A stretch of 64,000 nucleotides of DNA. It comes from Strongylocentrotus droebachiensis (taxonomy: Eukaryota > Echinodermata > Echinoidea > Camarodonta > Strongylocentrotidae). Of this stretch, positions 1 to 11,860 are shown one piece after another. Numbering within the stretch: the first letter of the stretch is position 1; each line of letters opens with the position of its first letter. The position numbers and the translations under genes were made by a program. The notes under the pieces were generated by a model. That model saw nothing but the letters and a program-made list of their open reading frames with translations, searched no databases and was not told the origin of the DNA. The DNA lies in NCBI GenBank assembly GCA_035222895.1, contig JAVYIG010006565.1:1-64000 (forward strand), given 5' to 3'.

Positions 1-868
1 ACCAAAAGCTGGGTTAAGTGTTGCCTATAAATATGCAGACATCGTACGCTAAACGAATATATTCTAGCTGTAGATCTAGTTTGTTTTCTAAACAGATATA
101 TATCTATTTCTACACATGTGTATAATTATGATTTAGCAGATGCCCCAAAAACCAAATGCCACCCCACCTCAAAAAGCTTTACGTATGGCTGATTGCCCTT
201 CGGTATGTAATGTACTTTGAGTTGAACGGGCTTCGAGGTTAAAACATTAACAAAGTAACATACAAAATTAGAATTTTATATACGTTATTTACAAATTCAA
301 TTTTATGTCTTGGTGCTTTACGTCAATGCATCGAGAAACAAATAACTCTATTATTAGCACATGGTAATAAAAATCAAAGCCACTTGGAGGAGATGATATG
401 ATTTCCTAAAAGAAGGTTCCTCATAGCCATGATAAGCGATTTAATCAAGATTTACGGTGGAGTAATGAAATTATCCTTTTTTTTCTTCAAATGGTTAATC
501 AAGTTTCATTTTACACACCCTATAATTACCACACTATGCCTAGAAACGATCAGTCTTCAAACAAACCGTGTGTGAAATTTCCGTTTAATTTTCATTCCGT
601 TAATATTATAATTTCGATCTGTTCATGAGTTTAGGAGACCACGTTCACTCATATACTTCAAAGAGTGGTGGGTACAAACTGAAATAAATCGTACCAAAAT
701 GAGTCAAAACGTAAGTGTAGAGGCATGTAAGATTAATAAGAATTTTATGGAGTGAAATAATTTATGTTTCTGTATTAATATATCTCGCTCTTTCATGTAT
801 GTAATGTGTTGTTCTGCCAATCCCTTACCCCTCACCCCTCCGTCTGACTCTTTTGTCTTTATCTGAAT
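1..868. other. Gene-free AT-rich stretch
   Basis: I see no open frame above background, no repeat with clear ends and no RNA gene here. The sequence is AT-rich with short T and A runs. It ends where a CT microsatellite begins. Confidence 0.5.
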
Positions 869-872
869 GCGC

Positions 873-882
873 CCCTCTCTCA

Positions 883-931
<49 letters not shown>

Positions 932-1003
932 TCTCTCTCTTTCTCACTATCTCTCTCTCTCTCTCTCTCTCTCTAACTCTCTCTCCTCCACCTTCTCTTA
1001 CCT
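873..1003. repeat. CT/TC microsatellite
   Basis: About 130 bases of nearly continuous CT dinucleotides with a few TTT, CAC and AACT interruptions. Open frames on both strands here encode only Ser-Leu or Arg-Glu repeats and are artefacts of the microsatellite. Confidence 0.95.
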
Positions 1004-1153
1004 CTTTTCTCATTTTGTATAAAGCGGGTTACTAATTTCATTAACATTGAGGGTCTATTATTACATTTCATTGTCTTCCATTGTCTGCGTTAATGAATGT
1101 ATAGGCTATCTGATCGGGTCAACCTCTAATAACCAAAATACAGTCTAGGGAGT

Positions 1154-1173
1154 GGGGGGGGGGGGGAGGGGGG
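1154..1173 (+). repeat. G13 homopolymer followed by A and G6
   Basis: A run of 13 G, one A, then six G. It is one of many long G or C runs in the window (see findings). It is a candidate slippage or G-quadruplex site and has no coding role. Confidence 0.9.
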
Positions 1174-1639
1174 TAAAAGCCAAGCCCATCCCCCTTTCAA
1201 AACATAATACTTTACTTAAAGATCCACTTTGCCTCTTTAACTGCTAAATAATTATGTTCTTGCACCCTTTTCAAAATAGTCGTTTTTTGCTTGCTTGATT
1301 CTTGATTGCTATTAAGATATTCATTGGATAATTGTGCCCGTCCTCCTTTTTGACAAAGATTCTAACTTCGCCCCCACCCTCAGGCATTCACTTTTAATGA
1401 CTTGCACGAACCTGCGTAAAGCCTTTATCTCGATCATCAATATGATTTTATTCTTTCCAGTTGGTACTCATCAATCGTTACCTATTCATGATGTCTGCAT
1501 TCAATAATAATCAAACCCTCACACCCACTATCCGTGTTCATCGAACGAATCGTTCGCATCCTGACGGTCAAGTATAATAATGAATTTGAATTTAATGGGA
1601 CATAATAGAGGGGGCGTTCTTATTCCATTGGATCTCAAT

Positions 1640-1645
<6 letters not shown>

Positions 1646-1692
<47 letters not shown>

Positions 1693-1804
1693 TCTCTCTC
1701 CTCTTTTTTTCTCTCTCTCTCTTTCCTTTTTCTCTTCCCCTTTTTACCATCATCTCTACCCCCACCATCATCATCATCATTTCATCACCATCATCATCAT
1801 CAAC

Positions 1805-1839
<35 letters not shown>

Positions 1840-1866
1840 GGCATCACCATCACATCACCACCATTA
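1646..1866. repeat. CT microsatellite followed by CAT trinucleotide repeat
   Basis: A pure CT tract (about 1646-1688) grades into an imperfect CT/T-rich stretch and then into a CAT/ATC trinucleotide repeat (about 1764-1866). The plus-strand frame through it reads Ser-Leu, then His and Ser runs. I see no flanking coding sequence to suggest a homopolymeric protein tract, so I treat it as simple repeat. Confidence 0.9.
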
Positions 1867-1878
1867 ACCACCCTTTTT

Positions 1879-2030
1879 AGACAGACCACCTGTCTATAGT
1901 GTCCACGGTGTGTTGTCTCCCTCGATATTGAACTGTGAGTTGTAGGAACCTGTCTAGAAAGAATACCTGTCTAAAGTGGCCACTTTCTTTGTTTTTCCTC
2001 GGGTGGCCTCAGTAGACAGGTCTGACTGTA
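1879..2030. repeat. Dispersed repeat with repeated ACCTGTCTA motif
   Basis: The motif CCTGTCTA followed by a purine-rich GTG(G/T)CCAC appears twice, with another TAGACAGG in the last 20 bases. The block runs from AGACAGACCACCTGTC to GACAGGTCTGACTGTA. Related sequences occur as dispersed non-autonomous repeats in marine invertebrate genomes, as far as I recall. The ends and family are inferred. Confidence 0.5.
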
Positions 2031-2420
2031 TATTCTCCTTCCCCTGCTTTTCACTTTTTCGTTACCATCTCCATCCCAACCCTCCTCGTTGCAGCCTTGC
2101 CCCTTCTTTGTCATCGTCTTCTTTAATAGGCGGGGAAAACCCTAAAGATCTCAGAAAATTAATTTGTGAAATTTTACATGAACACCATTTTAAAATTACA
2201 ATCAAGAAAGCACGAAAACGTGACGTGGACCTGTAATGATTAAAATGAATAGTTCATGTTTATTTCCTGATTCACGATTATAGGTAGAAGTTTCTTCTGA
2301 CGTTTATGTTCATGGGCTGATCGACAATTAGAATGATCTAATAACACCCCCTCTCTATTTACCAATGCTGATGGGAAGTGACATTTTCCTTGAGAGGGGT
2401 TCTCAATCAAGATGGATCGC

Positions 2421-2500
2421 ATTGATATCATCTGATCTATATGCATCTTGATTACTTGACAGAAACCCTTTCGACGTCACGATATCAGGCTCAGTTGCAT
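2421..2500 (+). repeat. Direct repeat, copy 1 of 2
   Basis: This starts ATTGATATCATCTGATCTAT and continues through ATTACTTGACAG to a GTCAC and TCAG block. A diverged copy in the same orientation lies at 2831-2920. The two flank a purine microsatellite and a C16A31 tract. Confidence 0.65.
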
Positions 2501-2574
2501 GGCTACAGGGGGAATGGGGGGGGGGGTCCCCCAAATCGAACGGTAAAAATATAAAGAAAGAAAGGAGAGAACTA

Positions 2575-2647
2575 AGAGTGTGTGAGAGAGAGAGAGAGAG
2601 AGAGGGAGGGGGGAGGGAGATGGAGAGAAAAGGGGAGGGAGAGAGGG

Positions 2648-2678
<31 letters not shown>

Positions 2679-2748
2679 GGGGAGAGAGGGGGGGGGGGGG
2701 CCACCCCGCATTCATTTTCCGAGTAGGAACGAACCCCCCCCCCCCCCC

Positions 2749-2780
<32 letters not shown>
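2575..2780. repeat. GA microsatellite, G13, then C16A31 tract
   Basis: GA dinucleotides with G-rich interruptions run from about 2579 to 2687. They are followed by G13 (2688-2700), a short unique piece, C16 (2734-2749) and A31 (2750-2780). Open frames here encode only Arg-Glu-Gly or Pro-Lys runs. Confidence 0.9.
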
Positions 2781-2783
<3 letters not shown>

Positions 2784-2830
2784 CCTGTATCTCCTCAATG
2801 GGGTGGACTCAAGCTAAACCACATTCCATC

Positions 2831-2920
2831 ATTGATATCATTTGATCTATATTTCAAGTCATAATAATTACTTGACAGGAAATCCTTCTATTCGGTGTCA
2901 CTAATGTCAGGGTTAATTGG
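2831..2920 (+). repeat. Direct repeat, copy 2 of 2
   Basis: Same order of blocks as 2421-2500 (ATTGATATCATTTGATCTAT, then AATTACTTGACAG, then GTCACTAATGTCAG) with small insertions. I judge roughly three quarters of aligned positions identical by eye. Confidence 0.65.
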
Positions 2921-4580
2921 TGGCGGTGTCGGGCCATACCCTAATCCAAGGATGTTCATTAATTTCGTAGCGCTCGACAAGGCTTTGTAAAAGTGTCCTT
3001 AATAACTATAAATCATAAATGAGCCCTAAGGCAAGAAGTGGGATATTAATTGGGTCACAACCACCTACGTAACAAGTACTGGCGACTATTGTCACACACA
3101 AGTAGACCATTTTCATTATTATAAAGAAATTAATTAGGCCTTATAAAATGAGGCTGACCGACTCAATTAGTGCATGTGTAAAGATCTGGAAGCTCTAGAT
3201 ACGACGAAGTGGAATGAGTTTTTCACAAAACCAAAACTTTCAATAGTATCATTGAATCTGACTGACATATTATGAGCGCTATACAGGAACCCACTATTAT
3301 TATTATTATTATTGTTATTACTTTTGTATCATCAAAGGAAAATGTTCTGTTTTAAAAGGTTTTGTATGAACTAGTATTTTAACCCTTATCATATCTTCTT
3401 TAATCCCATTTTGAATAATCAACATATCTTCTTTATTTATAACAATGCCCTGAAAACAATGATAACAAAATAGAATAAAGATGATGACGATCATCGACTT
3501 CCATCTACATGTATCCCTAAATCTAAAAGGCATTCTTGAGAATTTTATTTACATTTTAGTATCAATACCCGAAGATCTAAGGGAAGTTAGTGGCTCAACA
3601 CTTCTTTAGTGGGATTGCCGTACCATATGAATGTTTGGTTATAGATACATTTCAAAATTGGACACACTTTGATTGGAAATCTAAAGATTTAGCATACTCG
3701 AAAGCACCTCCGAAGTCTGGGCATTGTCTCACTTAATCTTTCCGATGAGTATCGTCACGTATACCAATATTGATCAAAACATTCTCACGTCAGATTCTCA
3801 TTTCCCGGCTTTGGGTTCAATAACTGACTTAATATATTGGTAGAAGCACGAGCAGACTGTATGCTCCGGTTTTCAAACGTTCATTATTATTGGGTGTTTG
3901 TGAAATGATTTCGTAATTTATTGATATGAAAAGCAGAGATCCTAATTTCAAGTAAACAGATTTGGGCGGTTTCTGTGGTCATCTAATTCCATATTTACGA
4001 GTTTAAATTCAATTTTGCAGTATTCAATCCTCAATTCGTCGTACAACAATAATTGTCATTACAAAGACACCTAGAAACATACTGAACAACGTACATATGA
4101 TCGTTTTGAAAAGAAGCTTTCGTACAAGCGGTCTACTATTTAGGATTCCAAATTCCATACGCGGTATACTCTCAGAATGTTATTATGTTTGTATTTATGC
4201 TAATGTTCACTTTATAACTTGGTTCCGTTTTGCTGCTCGTATAGCAATACCGCAGTAATATAGTTTTATGTTGAGAATGGTATGTTTGCACTTGAAAGTG
4301 AGCTTCCAACTTTGTTCGTTATTTTTCTTTTCGTATTTTCATCAATACCTGTTAGACAAAATGAGCTATTAATAATTGTCTGGAAGTGACATAAAGCAAT
4401 GAAAGCTTTCCCTTTCTTTGCTATAACCGCTTTCCCGAGCTCGTTTTGTAATTTTATCACGCTCATAAATAAATCAATTTGATAAAAGGTGCCTCGGGGT
4501 AAGTTAGCATGTCTGGCTAAGTGATACCTTCCCTCTTCATTAATTACCCTGTCTCTTCTCTCATCTGCCCCTCCCCGTTT
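2921..4580. other. Gene-free stretch with a short ATT repeat
   Basis: I see no convincing coding sequence. A short ATT trinucleotide repeat lies near 3297-3318. Short open frames around 3318-3533 and 4266-4466 have no recognisable domain and no splice-signal support. Confidence 0.5.
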
Positions 4581-4584
4581 CGCT

Positions 4585-4601
4585 CCCCCCCCCCCCCTCT
4601 A

Positions 4602-4632
<31 letters not shown>

Positions 4633-4900
4633 CTCTCTCTATCTCTCTCTCGCTCTATCTCTCTCCCTCTCTCTCTGCATCTTCCTCTCTCTCTATCTCT
4701 CTATTTTAATATCCTTTTGCCTCTCTCCCTATCTCCCTCTCTCTCTCTCTTCTTCTGTCTATCTCTATCTATCTATCTCTTTGTCGCTCTGGGTCTCCAC
4801 CCGTCTCTTCGTCGCTCTCTCTCCTTCTCTCTCTCTCTCTCTCTCTACCCTTTTCTCTCTCATTTTCTCTTCCCTTCTCTCCCTCCATCTCTCACCTCTC
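4585..4900. repeat. C13 tract and long imperfect CT microsatellite
   Basis: C13 at 4585-4597 leads into about 300 bases of CT dinucleotides with TAT, GCATCTTC and similar interruptions. The segment GCATCTTCCTCTCTCTATC recurs, which suggests local expansion of a longer unit. The Ser-Leu frames across it are not genes. Confidence 0.9.
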
Positions 4901-4904
4901 ACTA

Positions 4905-7130
4905 GCTATTACCGTGTTAATACACCTCTCGGATTGACGTATAGAGCCGTCACGCGAATAACATCCTCCCAATATTAAACATCGTCCCAACATGAATAAA
5001 GCACCGTTTAAAGTGATAATGTGACCTTGACTTCCCATTAGGTTGGTTGGCGTCATCACAGAGCAATAGACTTAGCCTCCTCATTACCTAATAGCCCTCT
5101 TACAGCCTAATTAGCCCATTTTTCTTCCATGCATGCTTTGCTTGAGTATGTGCTTTTGCAAGAGAAGATGCCTCTATCGTAATAAATCCGGCTACCTGCG
5201 TGCCTACACCGATAAAGGCTTGCGATGCCTTGTGCAATCACGCGATTTGACAAGTTTGAAGGTGAAAATCGGTCCAAGGGCGTCTTTAAACGAGTTAGAA
5301 AAACGGTGGGGGGGGGGGGGTTGGGTTGGTGTTGGAAACATATTTGCCGTAACACGGGATGGAAATACGTTGTTACAACTTTGATTTATATTTCAAAGCT
5401 ACTATAACTTTGCCGACAACTTGCCGACTCCTCCATTAAAAGTTATGCCCCTCCACGACAGGTCATTAGTACATGGTAGATTATGAAACCTCTAGCAGAT
5501 TCCGATGACATGATGATGATGATGATCCACAGCGTCATATATCTGTTTCAAACATTCGAAGGCGCCCGCTCCTCCAAACCGGGACTACACATTTGCTTGA
5601 AAAGATGGGTTTTGTGGTCGGACTTAAAGTAACTGTGCGAAAATTTTAAAAACTAACTTTATTTTCATTACCGCAAATGTGAAACTTTGATTGGACAATG
5701 TTATCAAAATTCAATGCTTGGAAACATTCGAAGTAATGATCAATATCAATTACAAAACGCTTAAATACAGCATTACTAGAGCTATCAATTTTGATATAAT
5801 CATTAGGTGTATTATAATTATGTCATAACATTCAATGATTAACGAATTGGACAAAGATCCTTGGAGTGTTGCAGTTTTGCCCAATAGCCATTAATCATCC
5901 ACACTGGGTTAACATGGTTATAGTTTTTAATTTGAGGAGACATTAAACATGTTAGATGCAAATATTGATCACTGGTATATCATACTTTTATCTTTAAAAA
6001 ATTACTAAGTAGTTAAACACGATCATTCATGTTTCGAGATCCTATAGATACTGCATGTATCTTCATTCCTAGAAGAAGAAAAACGATTCCTATCTACATG
6101 TGCCTGTATCACCGACCATGGCGCCCTTCTGTCAACAAAGCGTGTAATGTCTACACTTACTTTCCTCCTAAACGAACATAAAACGCAACAGATAACGGTC
6201 AGTAATTACATGTGACCTTCGCAAAAACCAACACAATATACTCAGCCACCCATACAACGCAATAAATCATACGAGATGTTAATCTTGTGTACATATTTGC
6301 TTTAACTTGATCGATGGAAGACGCAACGCTGATGAGTAGTAGTTAAAACGGGACGAAATAGGCAATACATCATTTTGGGCTTTAGACTTCGCGGAAGGCG
6401 CTTGTAGAACATTTCCCAAGTCACACCGAGAAAACTGACGCCATACCAGCAATAGGCCGAACAAAAAAGCATGGCACGGGGTAGTGAAGATTTTGTCATT
6501 CTGTTGGTCAGTTTAGAGTCGGTTGACGATGTAACTGGGGCAAAACTCTCTCCAATGTCGCGTCGGTGATCTCCTAGAAATGAATTGCAAATTTTCAAGA
6601 GGATTTTTCGTTTCCGTTTCATAGTAGTGTAACAAGCGATAACCTCACTGCAGAACATTTGGTAGTTTGTTTGTAGTGTACTTATGTTTTGACGGATATT
6701 TAATTCTACTCCTGTTTCGAATGGTTGTATTTTGCTAATGTTGTTGTGATGAAAAAGGAAAAAGGTTGTTTTGTATCTCAATGAGAAGGCATAGTTTAAA
6801 AGTTCAACTCACATTTTCTCATTTTAATTGTTATCTTAAAAGGTGATCACCAAATCAATACCTCGTGAAAGATAATAATCACATTTTCGATGAAAGATGT
6901 TTCACGATTGATGACTAACGGACATCCTACCATGTATATCTTTGACCAAGAACATAATGTATCATTGACGTAGCATCACCTCACCTTTTCCATGTAAACA
7001 ACTATCATTTTTCATTTAAAACGTATAAAAGATAACAGGCCACATGAACTTTGTTTTAAAGAATCCGGGGTAGTAGCATTTTATTTAACAATTGAATAAC
7101 AATGGGCTCTTGTAAGCGCTCATGTCTGCC
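4905..7130. other. Gene-free stretch containing a G13 run
   Basis: No gene is recognised. A G13 homopolymer lies at 5308-5320 and a short GAT repeat near 5509-5525. A 159-codon minus-strand open frame at 6302-6781 shows no recognisable domain, signal peptide or splice context, so I do not call it. Confidence 0.45.
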
Positions 7131-7135
7131 AGATT

Positions 7136-7390
7136 TGACACTCCTGGCGCTCCGCAATTACCCCGGCTTTAGCATGGCTGCCATTAAGACGCTCTAGCAT
7201 TTCAAGAAAAAAATTCCTGTCAAATTTTTGCCAGGTAGCCATTTACCTCACCTGGGTGGAGTGTGGCAAATGTAGATTAATATCTTGCCAACGGACATTA
7301 GTGCCGCGACGGGACTCGAAACGCGAACCATGCGATCGACAGTGATCGACAGTTCGATGACGTATCCGCTAGACCACGAAACCTCCGAAT
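7136..7390 (-). mobile_element. tRNA-derived SINE
   Basis: On the minus strand the right end reads GTGGTCTAGCGGATACG, a good tRNA A-box, followed by TTTCGAGTCCCGTCGC, a B-box-like element. The left part carries the tail CTTGCCAAcGGACATTAGTG and ACTCCTGGCGCT. The same tail modules recur at 62781-63012, 58180-58395, 54880-55080 and, in the other orientation, 25066-25205. The head contains a short internal duplication of GATCGACAGT. Such elements are transcribed by RNA polymerase III and mobilised by LINE machinery. The exact tail end is uncertain. Confidence 0.75.
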
Positions 7391-7394
7391 TAAA

Positions 7395-9315
7395 TTTCTA
7401 TTTCTCCATTTCATGTTCATGTGATATTCCTTCTCTAGAAAAAAGAAACAGTAATTTCGTTATTTATCTGTTTCCAAAGAAACGTGCGTTTATTCAGAAT
7501 AGGAAATTAGACAACTTCACATTGACACACCTTTCAATGTAGGTCGCATTCTGGTTCATCAAACTCAACCGAGGTGGAAATGTGGGATACATTAAAAGAA
7601 CTTCCAACACTAAAATGTTTCACGCTTTTACACAGATGATATGAGCATGACAAACGTTTCAACGTATGACAGGGGTTTTATTAAATTGTCTTTACCAAAG
7701 TAGAATAAGTGACGAAATTCATGACCAATTATGTAGGCTGCATGATTGAGTTATGCATTACACTCCGTCGCATGCAAGCAATTTTCTTGATTTTATTATA
7801 CGCAGTTAATACCGATAATATCCGACGTAATACGAAACGGGGGCTAACCAAGCGAGCGGAATAAAGAACAAAAAATAAGTGCTGGAGAAAGGGGGAGGGA
7901 GGGGTATAATAACCGCTTCAGGGGCTCGCTGCTCCAGCTAAATGACTCTATCAATTATATTCGTGGCCCTCGGCAAAAATTGAGAGTGAGAGCAGCGAAG
8001 CGAAAGGAGTCAATACTAATCAGAGGCGCCCGCGACTAAAGTTGAAGAGCTTTTAATGATCGCTCAGCCCATTTTCCCCGCTCTTTTCCGATGTCACCCC
8101 TGACCCCTATCTTTTATTCATTCGTTTGTTTTTAACGTAACGGTTGTATAATATATGTCAGCGGCGTGAATAAACTGATTGAATTACATTCCTACTCAAA
8201 TTTGCGCATCAATTGAGATAAAAAAGGATTCAATTCATAATTCATAATTCCGTTCGGATTAGGTTTGATACTTGGGTTACGCTGAATGTCTGAGTTGACA
8301 AGAAAAAAAAATGAAGACTCCTTCTGACTTCCATTTAGGGGAGCTCATCAGACCAATAACAGGTTTTGCTTTCCCTGAAAGAAAAAAAATGCTTCAAATA
8401 TCATCGCATTACAATGCCAAACTCTCACGGAATTGCGTTTTCATGTTAAAGGTAAAGTTAAAATATTGCAAACACCTTCATGACGAAGAAAAACAACGCC
8501 AATAATGTATTCGATATAAATTCACCAATCAAAAAGAGACAAAATCGTCATACCATGGCTTTGAGCAGGATAGAAATGACGATACAAGTTTCTTCTCACT
8601 CGTTTTTTAATTGGTATGTCCACTCGATAGCCACTTCGAGGCGTTTTTGTACAGTTTTTGTCAAAACACGACAAGGTAAAATTCGTACTTCGCCGCAATG
8701 GGTCATATCTCGTGTGTGTGCATGTATTCAGATTTGCCCCTTGTCACGTTGTAGGGGGTGGGGGGGGGGGGGTGTGATTGACTTCGTAGAGGCTATTGTT
8801 ATTCGGTCAGCTCTGGCGTAGAGAGAAATGAGTGAGTAGGATTCTTTTACATATCATACGCACATTAGGATTCATAAAATCCAAAGACGGAATTGAAATA
8901 TATTAAAAATATATTTCTATCTATCTATTTACTCAATTAATTAATGTATTTTTTTAATTCATCCATTCATTTATTTATTCTTATATATATATTTGTACTT
9001 GTTTATTCTATGTTCTTTATACACTGTAGTCCCTTCCATACATAAAAACTGCTGAGCAAGAGAGCCCTGGATAATATCGACTTTCGACTATCGCAAAAAT
9101 AGCGTCTTGTCGCTATTTTCAGAACACTGCCTACAGAGAGTGCATATGGACCATATGGCTTGAGTTCCCTTTATTATTAAAGATTTGCCATGACGTTACA
9201 GCAAGGGGAAAACCCCTTTTGATGATACTCGATTCCTCTGTTGATACATACTAAGAAATAAGGGTGCAAATTGGGTGCAGATTTGCACCCACCTTCGCAA
9301 ATTTGGCAGAGGGTG
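7395..9315. other. Gene-free stretch with a G13 run
   Basis: No gene is recognised. A G13 run lies at 8760-8772, and ATTTAT-rich DNA near 8925-8990. Short frames at 8311-8505 and 8480-8821 carry no recognisable domain. Confidence 0.45.
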
Positions 9316-9317
9316 CT

Positions 9318-9569
9318 GGGGATGTTTTATAAAGCTGTTCGTAAAGTTACGCATGACTTTACGAACGACTTGTATATGAAGTGCCAGATAGGATGCCCAA
9401 AGTTTTTGCATTAATAATGTTTGTTATAATAAGAATGTTAATCTACATCTGCACAGTTCAACTTAATAAATATTAATCAATAATGATTGAGCATCCCATT
9501 TGGCTTTTCATATACAAGTCGTTCGTAAATTCATGCGTAACTTTACGAACAGCTTTATGAAACACCCCC
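9318..9569. mobile_element. Palindromic MITE with ~85-bp inverted repeats
   Basis: The left arm 9318-9402 and right arm about 9485-9569 are inverted copies, with most of 85 positions matching. Both contain GCTGTTCGTAAAGTTACGCA and ACGAACGACTTGTATATGA. The middle is about 80 bases of AT-rich DNA. The termini are GGGG(A/G)TGTTT(T/C)ATAAAGC, the same style as other marine MITE ends. No target-site duplication is obvious. It encodes nothing and would need a transposase supplied elsewhere. Confidence 0.8.
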
Positions 9570-9639
9570 CTGGTATCTAAGTTGAGGGCTGCGGGCACGT
9601 CAAGCTACTTTGCTTATTTCTGTAGCCATCCTGCATCTA

Positions 9640-9800
9640 ATGTATGTTAATTATGCATTAAATATATTTGTTTGATTTCGTTTAGTATCTGTATAAAATT
9701 ATATACACTTAAAATATTGTATCAAACCATATTATGTTCATGAAAATGTTTGATGAAAAAAAGAAAAATGATGCAGAAACCAATAAATCAAATCAAATGG
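9640..9800 (+). mobile_element. Possible LINE 3'-end remnant
   Basis: AT-rich DNA ends in GAAACCAATAAATCAAATCA, which resembles the short-repeat tails of CR1/L2-like non-LTR elements. No coding part precedes it, so this would be a heavily 5'-truncated copy. The call rests on the tail pattern only. Confidence 0.3.
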
Positions 9801-10050
9801 TGGGTAATGTTAGTGCTAGATCACTCTAATATTTCTCGTATTACAAGAATTTATTTCATAATCTGTAAAATATTACAGTAACCTAGTGGTTCACTTTTAA
9901 CAAAAAACAAAAAAACTATGGGGTAAGACGTGGGATAAAACCAATCAGGTTGATTGTATGCGTATTTGATAGTATGACTATGAATGATGCCCTTCGCACC
10001 ACACACACTAATTTACTGAAGCCTGAGGCAGATCCGGGATTGTAGAAAAG

Positions 10051-10148
10051 TAGAGAGAGAGAGAGAGAGAGAAACAGAGAGACAGAGAGACAGAGAGACA
10101 GAGAGAGAAAGAAACAGAGAGAGAGAGAGAGAGAGAAACACACATAGA

Positions 10149-10189
<41 letters not shown>

Positions 10190-10192
10190 GGG
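10051..10192. repeat. GA microsatellite with GACA interruptions
   Basis: About 140 bases of GA dinucleotides with GAGACA and GAAACA variants. It is followed by AAAGGAGGGGGGAGGGGG. The long Ser-Leu frames on the minus strand are artefacts. Confidence 0.95.
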
Positions 10193-10199
10193 GGGAGGG

Positions 10200-11120
10200 G
10201 GATGCTTGAAAGATGCAAAAGTCCACAAAAACGAGGTGCCCTAAAATGCAGCGCCAATAAATACATTTTGTTTGTTCAATAAGGCGGGGTTTGATATTGT
10301 CCTTACGTGCAGTCACACTAATTTTGTGCTACCTGTTTTATTCCTGTTTTAATCGGCCCCAACATTCTGGAAGAAGAGCGAACCCCCGGGGATAAAATAT
10401 ATTAATAGCCTAGTAACCATATCACTTCACGGACGACTGTTTAAACCACTTCCTTACTTTATTACTCGGCATAATAATCGTTGACAAGCATCACAGAAAT
10501 GATGCGGGAGAGCCCACGTTCCATTATGCAACGTGCGGCTAACACCTCCCTGGACCTAGACCCGCTTCAACGGTCCCACCTACTCCGAAAGATGTGACCT
10601 GCCGCGCCGGGTCAGACCGACATGCAGGTATGAGGCGGAAACGAATTCGGTATTGGATCTATTATTCATTGGAAACAGTCAAGGCAGTGTTCTTATACCG
10701 GCCATGAAATATGCACGAGTTATAAGCCCTGTCCCAACGGGATACTGCTACCATGCAAGCCTTTCCGTAATAACTGGAAAAGCGAAATATTACCTTGTTA
10801 ATATTAAACAGGTATTGGTACACCGCTGTGAAAAGAACTGACCGTTCCTCGTATCATTTTGAAAGCGCAACATTCTTATTACAGGTGGATTCTGTGAAAA
10901 AAATATGCTGGAGCGGGGAGGTTCTAGGGGGGGGGGCACTTTATTATCTTCTTCCCATGTTCCCTTTCTCATTATCTCTTCCTTCTTTATCCCCCTTCTC
11001 CCTCTCTCCTCTTTCATTGTAATGCCACTGTCTTTGTGGACATGTATTTGAATGAATAGATAAGTATCACTGATAACAGATAATTCAAAAGTGCTATCAT
11101 ATTTTGATGTCTGTAGATTC
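10200..11120. other. Gene-free stretch; GC-richer island and G10 run
   Basis: No gene is recognised. The DNA near 10490-10630 is richer in GC and CpG than its surroundings but has no readable domain. A G10 run lies at 10927-10936. Confidence 0.45.
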
Positions 11121-11126
11121 CCCATT

Positions 11127-11400
11127 TCTCTCTCTCTCTCTCTCTCTCTCCTCTTTCCTTCAGGCGCTTACCCTCTTTTTTGTTTGTCACTATAAAAAAA
11201 CAAAATTTATAGCCTCGTCTTTGTCTCTCATCCCCTTACATCCTCACAATTTCACGTATGACGTTCTTTCCTATTTCCATAACATAAGATTTCTTCGGTT
11301 ATTCGATCTCTCTCTCTCTCTCTCTCTCTTTCCTTTTACGGGATTATTCCTCCAATTTAACATGTCTAATCTCTCTCCCTCCCTCTTTTTTAACTATCTC
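11127..11400. repeat. Two short CT tracts in pyrimidine-rich DNA
   Basis: CT dinucleotide tracts lie at about 11127-11152 and 11307-11330, with further CT-rich DNA to 11405. No coding sequence is supported. Confidence 0.85.
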
Positions 11401-11786
11401 TCTCAACCTTTTTCCCGTTCTTCGGTTTCACCTTTCAATTATAGCACGATATACTAAAGACTGAATTAGAAGGAAAAGAATCAACTGCATTGGAAAACAT
11501 TTTATTGCGTTTTAATGATTCATTAGCCGCCGAACATTGGTGGAAGAGTTTCATCCAGCTGGAATCATATAATACGTTTTATCGATTTCATGATACAAAT
11601 AATTGGGTCACAGTGTGAGTTATAGACGTCATTTCCAATTTCCCAGAGTGTATAACCTGAAATTGGGCCATCTGACTTCTTTCGACTGCCATGCCTACCG
11701 ACATTTCCAGTTTCATCTTTCTCCAAACGTTTTTCGAAATCCAACATTTCCCAGGCCATTCCTTTTCCGTGCCATATTGGAGTTCC

Positions 11787-11860
11787 CATTGGCGTAGCTA
11801 CGGATGGGAAGGGGGCGGGGCATGGAGGCACTTACCCCTCTCCCCCAAGGGTTTCGAAAT
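11787..11860 (+). mobile_element. hAT-like terminal fragment
   Basis: The sequence CATTGGCGTAGCTACGGA, followed by G-rich DNA, resembles the C-A-(C/G)-TGGCG ends of hAT-type elements. I do not see a convincing matching right end, so this is probably a truncated copy. Recognition is by the terminal motif only. Confidence 0.4.

Noticed and set aside
853-1035. Ser-Leu and Arg-Glu frames at CT/GA tracts (also 1580-1867, 2403-2845, 4521-4978, 9916-10316, 20906-21441, 25364-25894, 46388-46711)
   Set aside because: These are translations of microsatellites with no unique coding sequence beside them.
6302-6781. 159-codon minus-strand frame
   Set aside because: No recognisable domain, signal peptide or splice signals; the length is possible by chance in 64 kb.
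7310-7390. Free-standing tRNA gene
   Set aside because: A- and B-box-like words are present, but the cloverleaf arms do not form and the sequence continues into a SINE tail shared with other copies.
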